Below, in pieces: positions 25,612-33,709 of a stretch of 60,692 nucleotides of DNA. Position 1 is the first letter of the stretch. The number at the start of each line of letters is the position of its first letter. The position numbers were made by a program, and so were the translations under genes. The notes beneath the pieces were generated by a model, which ran no database searches, was not told the origin of the DNA, and saw only the letters and a program-made list of their open reading frames with translations. The stretch comes from Clostridiaceae bacterium (GTDB lineage: Bacteria > Bacillota > Clostridia > Oscillospirales > Acutalibacteraceae): positions 1 to 60,692 of the forward strand of contig JAEDHT010000008.1 in assembly GCA_016296885.1 (NCBI GenBank). Reading direction: 5' to 3'.

Positions 25612-26061
25612 ATGTTATTATATCTTTTACTTTTATTACCAATTATTTTTTTAGTATGCTCTGTTGCGTGGGCTGTAAATGCAGTTAAAAAAGGTCGTAC
25701 TCCAAAGAGTGCTGCTATTATGCAAATAGCCTCTTTTTGTCTTGTGGGCATAATGTGTCTTGCTCTTCCTGCAGTTGCTAACGCAGCCGAGAGTGATGAT
25801 ACAGCAGAGACAACCTCTGCGTCTGCAGAGGCACAGTCTAAAGATTCTGACTCATGGGCATTTATTGCCACAGCTCTTGCCACCGGACTTTCCGGCATAG
25901 GCGGAGGTATTGCTGTTGCAAGTGCTGCACCGGCAGCTATAGGTGCCACCAGCGAAGACCCTGCAGCCTTTGGTAAGTCTTTGATTTTCGTTGCACTTGG
26001 CGAAGGTATTGCACTTTATGGCTTGCTGGTTTCAATTCTTATTTATTCAAAAATTGGTTAA
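25612..26061 (+). CDS. V-type ATPase proteolipid subunit K with extra N-terminal hydrophobic segments
   Basis: This is the 149-aa membrane ring subunit. The C-terminal half is one c-ring hairpin: helix 1 with GLSGIGGGIAVASAAPAAIG and helix 2 with LIFVALGEGIALYGLLVS, in which the Glu is the ion-binding carboxylate. Residues 1-60 add two more hydrophobic segments, the second ending in ALPAVANAAE like a signal-peptidase site, then a Ser/Thr/Asp/Glu linker. The extension may be a third-fourth membrane helix pair or a cleaved leader. SD aggga precedes ATG by about 12 nt. Confidence 0.9.
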   Translation: MLLYLLLLLPIIFLVCSVAWAVNAVKKGRTPKSAAIMQIASFCLVGIMCLALPAVANAAESDDTAETTSASAEAQSKDSDSWAFIATALATGLSGIGGGIAVASAAPAAIGATSEDPAAFGKSLIFVALGEGIALYGLLVSILIYSKIG

Positions 26062-26082
26062 ATGTAAAAAAGAGGCGATTTT

Positions 26083-26391
26083 ATGAGATTTTATCTTATA
26101 AGCGACAATGTGGACACCCAGATAGGCATGCGTCTCACAGGCATAGATGGCGTGGTGGTGCATCAGAAGGATGAGCTGATAGAGGCTCTAAACACAGCCA
26201 TTGAATGTGAAGATATAGCCGTTATACTAATGACAGAAAAGCTTGTTTCGCTCTGCCCCGAATATGTGTATGACCTAAAATTGAATCGTCAGCGTCCGCT
26301 TATAGTTGAAATACCTGACAGACACGGCAATGGCAGAACCAAGGACTCTATCATGGGCTATATTCGAGATGCTATCGGCTTGAAGATATGA
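26083..26391 (+). CDS. V-type ATPase subunit F (NtpG type)
   Basis: This is a 102-aa soluble central-stalk subunit. The beginning (FYLISDNVDTQIGMRLTGIDG) and IAVILMTEKLVSLCPEYV are typical of subunit F. The length fits the family. SD agaggcg precedes the ATG. The gene is followed by subunit E with a possible overlap. Confidence 0.92.
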   Translation: MRFYLISDNVDTQIGMRLTGIDGVVVHQKDELIEALNTAIECEDIAVILMTEKLVSLCPEYVYDLKLNRQRPLIVEIPDRHGNGRTKDSIMGYIRDAIGLKI

Positions 26392-26405
26392 TTGGGAGGC
26401 TAAAT

Positions 26406-27002
26406 GTGAGTATTAACGAAAAACAGCTAAACAAATTTTTAGATGCTATAAAAGAAGATGCTAACATTCAGGCAGAATCTCTTGATAGTAAAACTCAAAG
26501 CTATATTAACGAGGAGCTGGAGATATATAAAAAGCAACTGACCGGCAATTATAGCGAATATATAACAAGAGAAAAAGCCAATGTAAAAAGGGCTGTTATC
26601 AAGAAATATTCAAGAGAAAAGCTTGAAGCGAAAAACCGTCTATATACAAAGAGAAACGCTATTATTGATGAAGTTTTTGAAAAAGCTGTGAAAAAGCTTG
26701 AAGAATATAAAGCAACTGACAAATATAAGGCTTACTTATTGTCAGGTATATATGCTGCTAAGGCAAGTTTTGATGGCATTGAATGTGAAATATCCATAAG
26801 TAGAAATGATGCAACATATGAAAATGACATAAAAGCCCTTGCCGGTGCAAAATGCAATGTGTCTTTGTGTGATAATATTTCGGGAGGAGCTATTGTGTTT
26901 TTCCCGAAGATCAGCATTGTGATTGATAATTCTTTTGAGGCACTGCTGAAAGATTGCAGAGAGAAATTTCTTATGACAAAAGAACTGAAAATAAATCTTT
27001 AA
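26406..27002 (+). CDS. V-type ATPase subunit E (NtpE type)
   Basis: This is a 198-aa peripheral-stalk protein with a long N-terminal helix (about 1-90, highly charged) and a small C-terminal domain ending in GGAIVFFPKISIVIDNSFEA, typical of subunit E. An ATG at 26388 would overlap subunit F, but GTG 26406 has the strong SD gggagg 6 nt upstream, so I use that. It pairs with the G/H subunit as the stator stalk. Confidence 0.88.
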   Translation: MSINEKQLNKFLDAIKEDANIQAESLDSKTQSYINEELEIYKKQLTGNYSEYITREKANVKRAVIKKYSREKLEAKNRLYTKRNAIIDEVFEKAVKKLEEYKATDKYKAYLLSGIYAAKASFDGIECEISISRNDATYENDIKALAGAKCNVSLCDNISGGAIVFFPKISIVIDNSFEALLKDCREKFLMTKELKINL

Positions 27003-27015
27003 AGGATAATGCTTT

Positions 27016-28782
27016 ATGAATTTAAATAATCGTATTTTCGGTATAAACGGTCCTGTTGTCACTATCAAAGACACAAAGGATTTTTCTATGTCAGAGATGG
27101 TGTATGTTGGTGAAAAAAAGCTTGTTGGTGAAGTAATTGGAATAAATAAAAATTTAACAACCATACAAGTTTATGAAGAAACAACAGGACTAAAGCCGGG
27201 CGATATTGTAATAGGCACAGGTGCTCCACTCAATATCACACTAGGGCCCGGAATACTCGACAATATCTTTGACGGAATTGAACGACCTCTAAAGGAGATT
27301 GAGGCACTCTCGGGTGCATTTATCTCAGGTGGTGCATCTGTTTCGTCGCTAAACGAAAAAAAACTATGGGATGTGACTATCACTGCTAAGGTTGGTGACA
27401 AACTGGATGGCGGAATGGTGTATGCCACACTTCCCGAAACAAAGGCAATTACCCATAAGCTAATGGTGCCACCACATCTAAGCGGTGTTGTGGTGAAGAC
27501 CGGAGTAAACGGCCAATATCGTGTTAATGATTGCATTGTGGTAATAGTTGACGCCAATGGTACAGAGCATAAGCTCACTTTGTGCCAGAAGTGGCCTATC
27601 AGAACACCAAGACCACACAAAACACGTCTTAGCTCGGATATTCCACTTATAACAGGTCAGCGTGTAATAGACACACTCTTCCCTATCGCTAAAGGCGGTG
27701 CAGCCGCTATACCGGGAGGATTCGGCACAGGAAAAACAATGACTCAGCACCAGCTTGCAAAATGGTGTAATGCTGATATCATTATATATGTAGGATGCGG
27801 TGAGCGTGGAAACGAAATGAGCAATGTGCTTACAGAATTTTCGGAGCTTATTGATCCAAAGACGAAACGCCCTATGACAGATAGAACATCACTTATAGCA
27901 AACACATCTAATATGCCTGTTGCGGCACGTGAAGCCTCTATTTACACCGGCGTTACACTGGCAGAATATTATCGTGATATGGGATATGATGTTGCTCTGA
28001 TGGCAGATTCCACATCAAGATGGGCCGAAGCACTCAGAGAGATATCGGGCAGACTGGAGGAGATGCCTGCTGAAGAGGGATTCCCTGCGTATCTACCATC
28101 ACGACTAAGCCAATTTTATGAGCGTGCAGGCAGAATAGAAACTCTAGGCGGTGAACAAGGCTCTGTAACCCTTATTGGTGCTGTATCCCCACAGGGCTCT
28201 GACTTCTCAGAGCCTGTAACACAGAACACAAAGAGGTTTATAAGAAGCTTTTGGGCGCTTGACAAAAGTCTGGCATATGCAAGACATTATCCTGCAATAA
28301 ACTGGACCACCAGCTATAGTGAGTATTTTTCTGATTTAGATCCATGGTTTAAAGAGAACTGTGGCGAAGAATTTGTGAAATACCGTAGCGAAATAACAAA
28401 TCTATTGCAGGAAGAAAACAGACTGATGGAGATAGTTAAGCTAATTGGCTCTGATGTGCTTCCTGATGATCAAAAGCTTGTAATAGAAACTGCTCGTGTA
28501 ATAAGAATTGGCTTTTTACAGCAAAATGCATTTCATAAAGATGACACATTTGTTTCTTTGGAAAAGCAGAGCCTAATGATGAAAACTATTTTGCATCTGC
28601 ACAATAGGGCTAAGGAGCTTGTTTCAAAGTATATTCCGATTTCAGAGATAAAATCTGCCGGTCTTTTTGACAAACTGATAAAAATTAAGTATGATATTCC
28701 AAATGATAGACTAGATATGTTTGAGGAATACATAAATGAAATAGATATCACGATTGATAAGATTTTAGATTCTCGCAGATAA
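27016..28782 (+). CDS. atpA: V-type ATPase catalytic subunit A
   Basis: This is the 588-aa catalytic subunit that binds and turns over ATP. The P-loop is PGGFGTGKT (about 234) and Glu follows in the GCGERGNEMSNVL motif. The A-type insert (non-homologous region) is present between about 110 and 200. DSTSRWAEALREISGRLEEMPAEEG and PLSRLSQFYERAG-like segments identify the catalytic rather than the B subunit. SD aaagga precedes ATG. Confidence 0.97.
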   Translation: MNLNNRIFGINGPVVTIKDTKDFSMSEMVYVGEKKLVGEVIGINKNLTTIQVYEETTGLKPGDIVIGTGAPLNITLGPGILDNIFDGIERPLKEIEALSGAFISGGASVSSLNEKKLWDVTITAKVGDKLDGGMVYATLPETKAITHKLMVPPHLSGVVVKTGVNGQYRVNDCIVVIVDANGTEHKLTLCQKWPIRTPRPHKTRLSSDIPLITGQRVIDTLFPIAKGGAAAIPGGFGTGKTMTQHQLAKWCNADIIIYVGCGERGNEMSNVLTEFSELIDPKTKRPMTDRTSLIANTSNMPVAAREASIYTGVTLAEYYRDMGYDVALMADSTSRWAEALREISGRLEEMPAEEGFPAYLPSRLSQFYERAGRIETLGGEQGSVTLIGAVSPQGSDFSEPVTQNTKRFIRSFWALDKSLAYARHYPAINWTTSYSEYFSDLDPWFKENCGEEFVKYRSEITNLLQEENRLMEIVKLIGSDVLPDDQKLVIETARVIRIGFLQQNAFHKDDTFVSLEKQSLMMKTILHLHNRAKELVSKYIPISEIKSAGLFDKLIKIKYDIPNDRLDMFEEYINEIDITIDKILDSRR

Positions 28783-28835
28783 GATAAAAAATAAAGAAGG
28801 GACGGTACTCAGAGTATCATTTACGGAAATTAAAT

Positions 28836-30215
28836 ATGATAATAGAATACGTAGGTGTAAATGAAATAAACGGTTCTCTTATTGCGATAGAGGGTGTTAA
28901 AGATGCCTTTTATGAAGAAACTGTTGATATAATGCTAGACAATGGCACTGTGCGGCATGGCAGGATAGTTCAACTAGAAGGAGAGAGAGCCGTTATTCAG
29001 GTATTTGAAGGCACATCATCTATTTCGCTTACAAATACTAAAACAAGACTCAAAGCAAAGCCGATGGAGATTGCTCTGTCACCTGAGATGATAGGACGTA
29101 TTTTCGATGGAGTGGGAAAGCCTATAGATGGTCTTGGGGAACTTTTCCCCGATGAATACAAAAACATAAATGGCACACCGATAAATCCTGTTTCCAGAGT
29201 TTATCCTAAAAATTATATAAGGACAGGTATTTCGACAATAGACGTGCTCACAACACTAATAAGAGGACAAAAATTGCCTATTTTTTCAGGCTCCGGCATG
29301 AGCCATAATGAACTTGCTGTACAGATTGTTCGCCAAGCAGAAATAGCTGACAACGACAAAGGATTTTGCATAGTATTTGCTGCAATGGGTGTAAAAAACG
29401 ATGTTGCAGACTATTTTAAGAGAAGCTTTGAAGAATCGGGAGTTTTGGAAAAGGTTGTGATGTTCTTAAATCTCTCTAACGACCCTATTATAGAGAGAAT
29501 TCTCACACCAAGATGTGCACTAACCGCAGCTGAATACCTTGCCTTTGAGCTGAATATGCACGTACTTGTAATTATGACGGATATGACACCATATTGTGAG
29601 GCTCTGCGTGAATTTAGTTCGTCGAAGGAAGAAATTCCGGGACGTAAGGGTTACCCTGGTTATTTGTACTCTGATTTGGCATCATTATATGAACGTGCAG
29701 GAATGGTGAAAGGAAGTGAAGGCTCGGTGACACAGATACCAATTCTCACCATGCCAAATGATGACATAACTCATCCTATCCCCGACCTCACAGGCTATAT
29801 AACTGAGGGGCAGATAGTTCTTGACCGTGAGATGAACACCAGGGGTATATTTCCCCCTGTTAATGTGTTACCATCACTATCACGTCTTATGAAAGATGGT
29901 ATCGGCGAGGGATTCACAAGAGAAGACCACAGTGCCCTTGCAAATCAGCTGTTTTCATCTTATGCAAAGGTTACAGATGCTCGTTCGCTTGCATCTGTAA
30001 TCGGTGAAGATGAACTAAGCAGTACAGACAAGAAATATATAGAGTTTGGCAGAAAATTTGAAGATGAGTTTGTAAATCAGGGCGATGATGCTAATAGGAG
30101 TATCGAGCAAAGCCTTGATTTAGGCTGGAAGCTACTGTCGATTTTGCCAAGGTCAGAGTTAGACAGAATTGATGATTCCCTTCTTAAAAAATATTTACCG
30201 AGTGAGGGTGCATAA
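28836..30215 (+). CDS. atpB: V-type ATPase regulatory subunit B
   Basis: This is the 459-aa non-catalytic hexamer subunit. The P-loop position is replaced by SGSGMSHNELAVQI, as expected for B. The long VFAAMGVKNDVADYFKRSFEESG and the EIPGRKGYPGYLYSDL stretch are typical. The start codon has no close SD; a strong aagaaggga lies about 33 nt upstream at 28794-28803, and a small hairpin (ggtac/gtatc, 28804-28818) separates the two. The 53-nt gap after atpA is the longest in the operon. Confidence 0.95.
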   Translation: MIIEYVGVNEINGSLIAIEGVKDAFYEETVDIMLDNGTVRHGRIVQLEGERAVIQVFEGTSSISLTNTKTRLKAKPMEIALSPEMIGRIFDGVGKPIDGLGELFPDEYKNINGTPINPVSRVYPKNYIRTGISTIDVLTTLIRGQKLPIFSGSGMSHNELAVQIVRQAEIADNDKGFCIVFAAMGVKNDVADYFKRSFEESGVLEKVVMFLNLSNDPIIERILTPRCALTAAEYLAFELNMHVLVIMTDMTPYCEALREFSSSKEEIPGRKGYPGYLYSDLASLYERAGMVKGSEGSVTQIPILTMPNDDITHPIPDLTGYITEGQIVLDREMNTRGIFPPVNVLPSLSRLMKDGIGEGFTREDHSALANQLFSSYAKVTDARSLASVIGEDELSSTDKKYIEFGRKFEDEFVNQGDDANRSIEQSLDLGWKLLSILPRSELDRIDDSLLKKYLPSEGA

Positions 30216-30218
30216 TAT

Positions 30219-30848
30219 ATGGAAAATTCAACCGCACCTACAAAAGGTAATCTGATAAATGCAAAAAAGTCGCTCTCCCTCGCCAGGGTAGGATATGAGT
30301 TGATGGATAAAAAGCGAAATATCCTTGTGCGAGAGATGATGACGCTAATAGATAGGGCTAATGAGCTGCAGGATAAAATAGACTACGCATATAGCGATGC
30401 CTATAAAGCATTGCAACGAGCAAATATAACGCTTGGCTTCTGTAAAGATTTGGCGCAATCTGTGCCTGAGGAAAGAGGACTATCGCTCAACTATAGAAGT
30501 GTAATGGGCGTTGAGCTACCGCAACTAAGCCTTAAAAATGATGACAAACTACATCTGCACTATGGGCTTAATGTGAGTAATATTGCCCTTGATGAGGTAT
30601 ATAGCAAGTTTCATCAGGTAAAAATTCTAACAACAAATCTTGCAGAAATAGAAAGCAGTGTGTACAGGCTTGCCATTGCTATAAAAAAATCACAAAAAAG
30701 AGCAAACGCTCTTCAAAATATTATAATTCCAAGGTTAGAGTCGCAGATAAGCAACATCACCGAAGCATTGGAAGAAAAAGATCGTGAAGAATTTACAAGA
30801 ATGAAAGTAATTAAAAAACAAAATTCTAATAATAAAAGGAGTATTTAA
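30219..30848 (+). CDS. atpD: V-type ATPase central rotor subunit D
   Basis: This is a 209-aa antiparallel coiled-coil rotor-shaft protein. It has the characteristic N-terminal NLINAKKSLSLARVGYELMDKKR and the C-terminal KKSQKRANALQNIIIPRLE. It completes the ATPase set (G/H, C, I, K, F, E, A, B, D). Only 3 nt separate it from atpB, with SD gagggtg at the end of that gene. Confidence 0.95.
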   Translation: MENSTAPTKGNLINAKKSLSLARVGYELMDKKRNILVREMMTLIDRANELQDKIDYAYSDAYKALQRANITLGFCKDLAQSVPEERGLSLNYRSVMGVELPQLSLKNDDKLHLHYGLNVSNIALDEVYSKFHQVKILTTNLAEIESSVYRLAIAIKKSQKRANALQNIIIPRLESQISNITEALEEKDREEFTRMKVIKKQNSNNKRSI

Positions 30849-30851
30849 ATT

Positions 30852-31460
30852 ATGACAACAGCACAAATTTGGGAGTATATAGGTTATTTAGCATCAATCA
30901 CAGTATTTATTTCATTTCTTATGTCATCTGTTGTAAAGCTAAGATGGGTAAACACTATTGGTTCGTTGATATTTGCAGTGTATGCACTGGCAATAAAATC
31001 TTACCCGACTGCCATACTTAACTTTGGTTTAGTAGGAATCAATATTTATTACCTAATAAAAATGAGGAAACGTGAGGAAATCTTTTCAGCTCATTACTGC
31101 AGAGTGGATAATGAATTTTTGAAAAGCTTTGTTATGTTTAATGGCAAAGATATACAAAAACATTTTTCAAACTTTACACTGGGTGAAACTGATTCTAACA
31201 CAGCCATCTTTGTTTATTGCAATCTAACTGCAGCGGGCTTGATTATGGGTAAAAACAACGGCGATGGAACTATGCGTGTTGATCTAGACTATGCAACACC
31301 TGAATATCGTGACTGTAGTGTTGGTAAATTCTTATACAAGAAGCTAAAGAGTATGGGCTTTAATAAGCTGATTGCACAAACAGATGACGAAGGCCATAAG
31401 AATTATTTAAAATCAATGGGCTTTGTACAGGAAGGAAACAACTTTATAAAAGAGATATAA
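30852..31460 (+). CDS. YgjV-like membrane protein fused to a GNAT-like domain
   Basis: Residues 1-75 hold three hydrophobic segments with an IGYLASITVFISFLMSSVVKL and SLIFAVYALAIKSYP pattern like the small YgjV-type inner-membrane family. Residues ~80-202 look like a GNAT-type fold (TPEYRDCSVGKFLYKKLKSM, GFNKLIAQTDDEGHKNYLKS, MGFVQE). The order membrane anchor then acetyltransferase-like domain suggests a membrane-tethered enzyme. It lies 3 nt after atpD with SD aaaggag and ends before the operon terminator, so it is co-transcribed with the V-ATPase. Function unknown. Confidence 0.65.
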   Translation: MTTAQIWEYIGYLASITVFISFLMSSVVKLRWVNTIGSLIFAVYALAIKSYPTAILNFGLVGINIYYLIKMRKREEIFSAHYCRVDNEFLKSFVMFNGKDIQKHFSNFTLGETDSNTAIFVYCNLTAAGLIMGKNNGDGTMRVDLDYATPEYRDCSVGKFLYKKLKSMGFNKLIAQTDDEGHKNYLKSMGFVQEGNNFIKEI

Positions 31461-31467
31461 AAAAATA

Positions 31468-31504
31468 GTGAGTAGGAGCTAAAAATTAGCCCTACTCTTT
31501 TTTT
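31468..31504 (+). terminator. Terminator of the V-ATPase operon
   Basis: Imperfect stem (gagtagg-gctaa with ttagc-cctactc, one bulge) followed by seven U residues. Confidence 0.85.
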
Positions 31505-31674
31505 AGATTCGTTTTTCAATCATGCTATTTATGAATATACTAAATCCTTTGTAGCAACAGGAAGTGTGAACTAATATAACCCAAAATATCATCGCTAAGG
31601 TAAATTCCAATGCAGATTGTGACGAGGTAATACCGTGAAAAAGCGATAGATGATCTCACTGCTTTTCATTATAC

Positions 31675-31701
31675 AAAAAAGCGACAGCAAGACGCTGTCG
31701 C
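31675..31701 (-). terminator. Terminator of rny
   Basis: Eight-base-pair stem (gcgacagc/gctgtcgc) around gtctt. On the minus strand six U residues follow (A-run 31675-31680). Confidence 0.88.
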
Positions 31702-31716
31702 TAATTTAATGATATG

Positions 31717-33270
31717 TTATTTTGCGTAGTTAATAGCTCTGCTCTCTCGAATAATAGTAACTTTAACCTGACCCGGATATTCTAAATCTGTTTCGATCTT
31801 CTTGCAGATATCCCTCGCAAGTGAAACCATCTTTTCATCATTGATAACCTCTGGTTTTACCATTATGCGAATCTCTCTACCGGCTTGAATAGCAAATGAA
31901 CGATCAACACCCTGGAATGATGATGCGACCTCTTCAAGCTTTTGCAGACGCTTAATGTAGTTTTCAAGATTCTCACGTCTTGCGCCCGGTCTGGCTGCTG
32001 ATATAGCATCGGCTGCCTGAACAAGACAAGCAACGATAGTTTTGGCTTCTATATCGCCGTGGTGAGCGTGAATAGCATGAACAACGGCATCATGCTCTTT
32101 ATATTTCTTTGCCATATCCACGCCTATCTCAATATGTGAACCCTCTATTTCGTGGTCGAGAGCTTTGCCGATATCGTGCAACAAACCTGCACGCTTTGCA
32201 ACTGTAGGATCAAGTCCAAGCTCAGTAGCCATAACACCGGCAAGATAAGACACCTCAAGTGAATGATTGAGAACATTCTGACCATAGCTGGTTCTATAGC
32301 GCAATCTACCAAGTAGCTTAATAAGCTCTGGGTGAATACCATTAATTCCTGCAGAAATAACTGCTCTTTCGCCTTCCTCTTTGATTGTAGCCTCAACCTC
32401 ACGGCGTGCCTTATCAATCATTTCTTCGATTCTGGCCGGATGGATACGTCCATCAGAAATAAGCTTTTCTAATGCGACTCTGGCAATCTCTCTTCTCACC
32501 GGTTCAAAGCAAGATAGTGTGATTGCCTCCGGTGTATCATCTATGATAAAGTCTACACCAGTTAATGTTTCAAGGGCACGAATATTTCTTCCCTCTCTAC
32601 CAATAATTCTACCTTTCATCTCGTCACTTGGCAGTGGCACAACAGAAACAGCTGTTTCTGTAACCTGCTCGGCTGCACATTTTTGAATGGCAAGTGAAAT
32701 TATGTTTGCTGCTCGGCGCTCCTGTTCCTCATGAAGCTGCTGTTCAAAATCTCTGATTTTAACTGCCTTTTCATGTGCAAGCTCCTGATCAAGCTGCTTT
32801 AACAAATAGGCCTTTGCCTGCTCACCCGAAAATCCGGATATTTTTTCAAGAACCTCAAACTGACTCTTTTTCACCATCTCAGCTTCTTCAAGCTTTGACT
32901 CAGCCTCTTTGATCTTCTTTGAAAGGATTTCATCTTTCTTTTCGAGATTGTCCATTTTCTTATCGAGGGTTTCTTCCTTTTGCTGGAGTCTTCTCTCCTG
33001 ACGCTGAACATCCTTTCTTCTCTCAGAAATCTCGTGCTCTGCTTCACTACGCAAACGATGAATTTCATCCTTACCCTCAAGAATTGTTTCTTTCTTCTTA
33101 GCTTCGGCTGACTTTACAGCATCGCCTACAATTCTTTTAGCCTCCTGCTCTGCGGAACCAATCTCTGCTTCTGCACGTCTTTTTCTATGGCTCACGCCGG
33201 CAAGAAAGCATGACACACCGCTTACAATGGCTGCCAAAGCAATAAAAAGAATAGCCAATCCTATGTCCAT
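31717..33270 (-). CDS. rny: Ribonuclease Y
   Basis: This is a 517-aa membrane-anchored endoribonuclease that starts mRNA decay in Firmicutes. Residues ~5-25 are the single membrane anchor; ~30-190 is a long charged coiled coil. A KH domain contains GRIIGREGRNIRALETLTGVD (about 215-240), and an HD domain contains LLHDIGKALDHE (about 360) with further His in HAHHGD. Length matches Bacillus RNase Y. SD aaggagg lies 8-10 nt before ATG. A promoter about 280 nt upstream makes an unusually long leader. Confidence 0.97.
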   Translation of the reverse strand: MDIGLAILFIALAAIVSGVSCFLAGVSHRKRRAEAEIGSAEQEAKRIVGDAVKSAEAKKKETILEGKDEIHRLRSEAEHEISERRKDVQRQERRLQQKEETLDKKMDNLEKKDEILSKKIKEAESKLEEAEMVKKSQFEVLEKISGFSGEQAKAYLLKQLDQELAHEKAVKIRDFEQQLHEEQERRAANIISLAIQKCAAEQVTETAVSVVPLPSDEMKGRIIGREGRNIRALETLTGVDFIIDDTPEAITLSCFEPVRREIARVALEKLISDGRIHPARIEEMIDKARREVEATIKEEGERAVISAGINGIHPELIKLLGRLRYRTSYGQNVLNHSLEVSYLAGVMATELGLDPTVAKRAGLLHDIGKALDHEIEGSHIEIGVDMAKKYKEHDAVVHAIHAHHGDIEAKTIVACLVQAADAISAARPGARRENLENYIKRLQKLEEVASSFQGVDRSFAIQAGREIRIMVKPEVINDEKMVSLARDICKKIETDLEYPGQVKVTIIRESRAINYAK

Positions 33271-33544
33271 CCTTCTGACACCTCCTTAAATTTAATTCCA
33301 TATTCGTTAGTAATTAACCAAACCCGAAGGTGCCGTTATACAACATTATTCAATTTTAAAGCATTAGTAAGTATATATCATAAATGCACCACATATCAAG
33401 TGCGAAAAATATATAGCAAGGCAATCCAGCCTCAGTAAAAATAACAATAAAAAAATAAATTATATAATATAACGGCCCTTAAAGAGTCGAATTAATAAAA
33501 TGTGCACGGAACAAAATCCGCATCATCCTCTTTTTATAAGGATT
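33271..33544 (-). promoter_or_regulatory. Long structured 5' leader of rny
   Basis: The predicted transcript from 33544 runs about 270 nt before the start codon with no ORF of note. Two distant segments, 33468-33480 and 33327-33340, pair over 13 bases with one bulge (tataacggc-cctt against aaggtgccgttata). They close a domain that holds smaller hairpins such as aggc/gcct and gcac/ggtgc. A second hairpin, gcgga/tccgt, lies near the 5' end. I match it to no known riboswitch. Confidence 0.45.
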
Positions 33545-33550
33545 GATAAT

Positions 33551-33580
33551 ATTATATTACTTTTTAATATGCTTTGTCAA
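33551..33580 (-). promoter_or_regulatory. Promoter of rny
   Basis: On the minus strand: TTGACA (33575-33580), an 18-nt spacer and TATAAT (33551-33556). Confidence 0.75.
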
Positions 33581-33709
33581 GATTTTTGTGCATACTATTT
33601 AATAAAAAAAGCAAACTTACAGGCTATTGCCCATTCAAATCCGATTTTAAATATCAAAACCATAGTGAGTTTACTTCATATACAAATAATATCTCATAAT
33701 AGCCGAATT

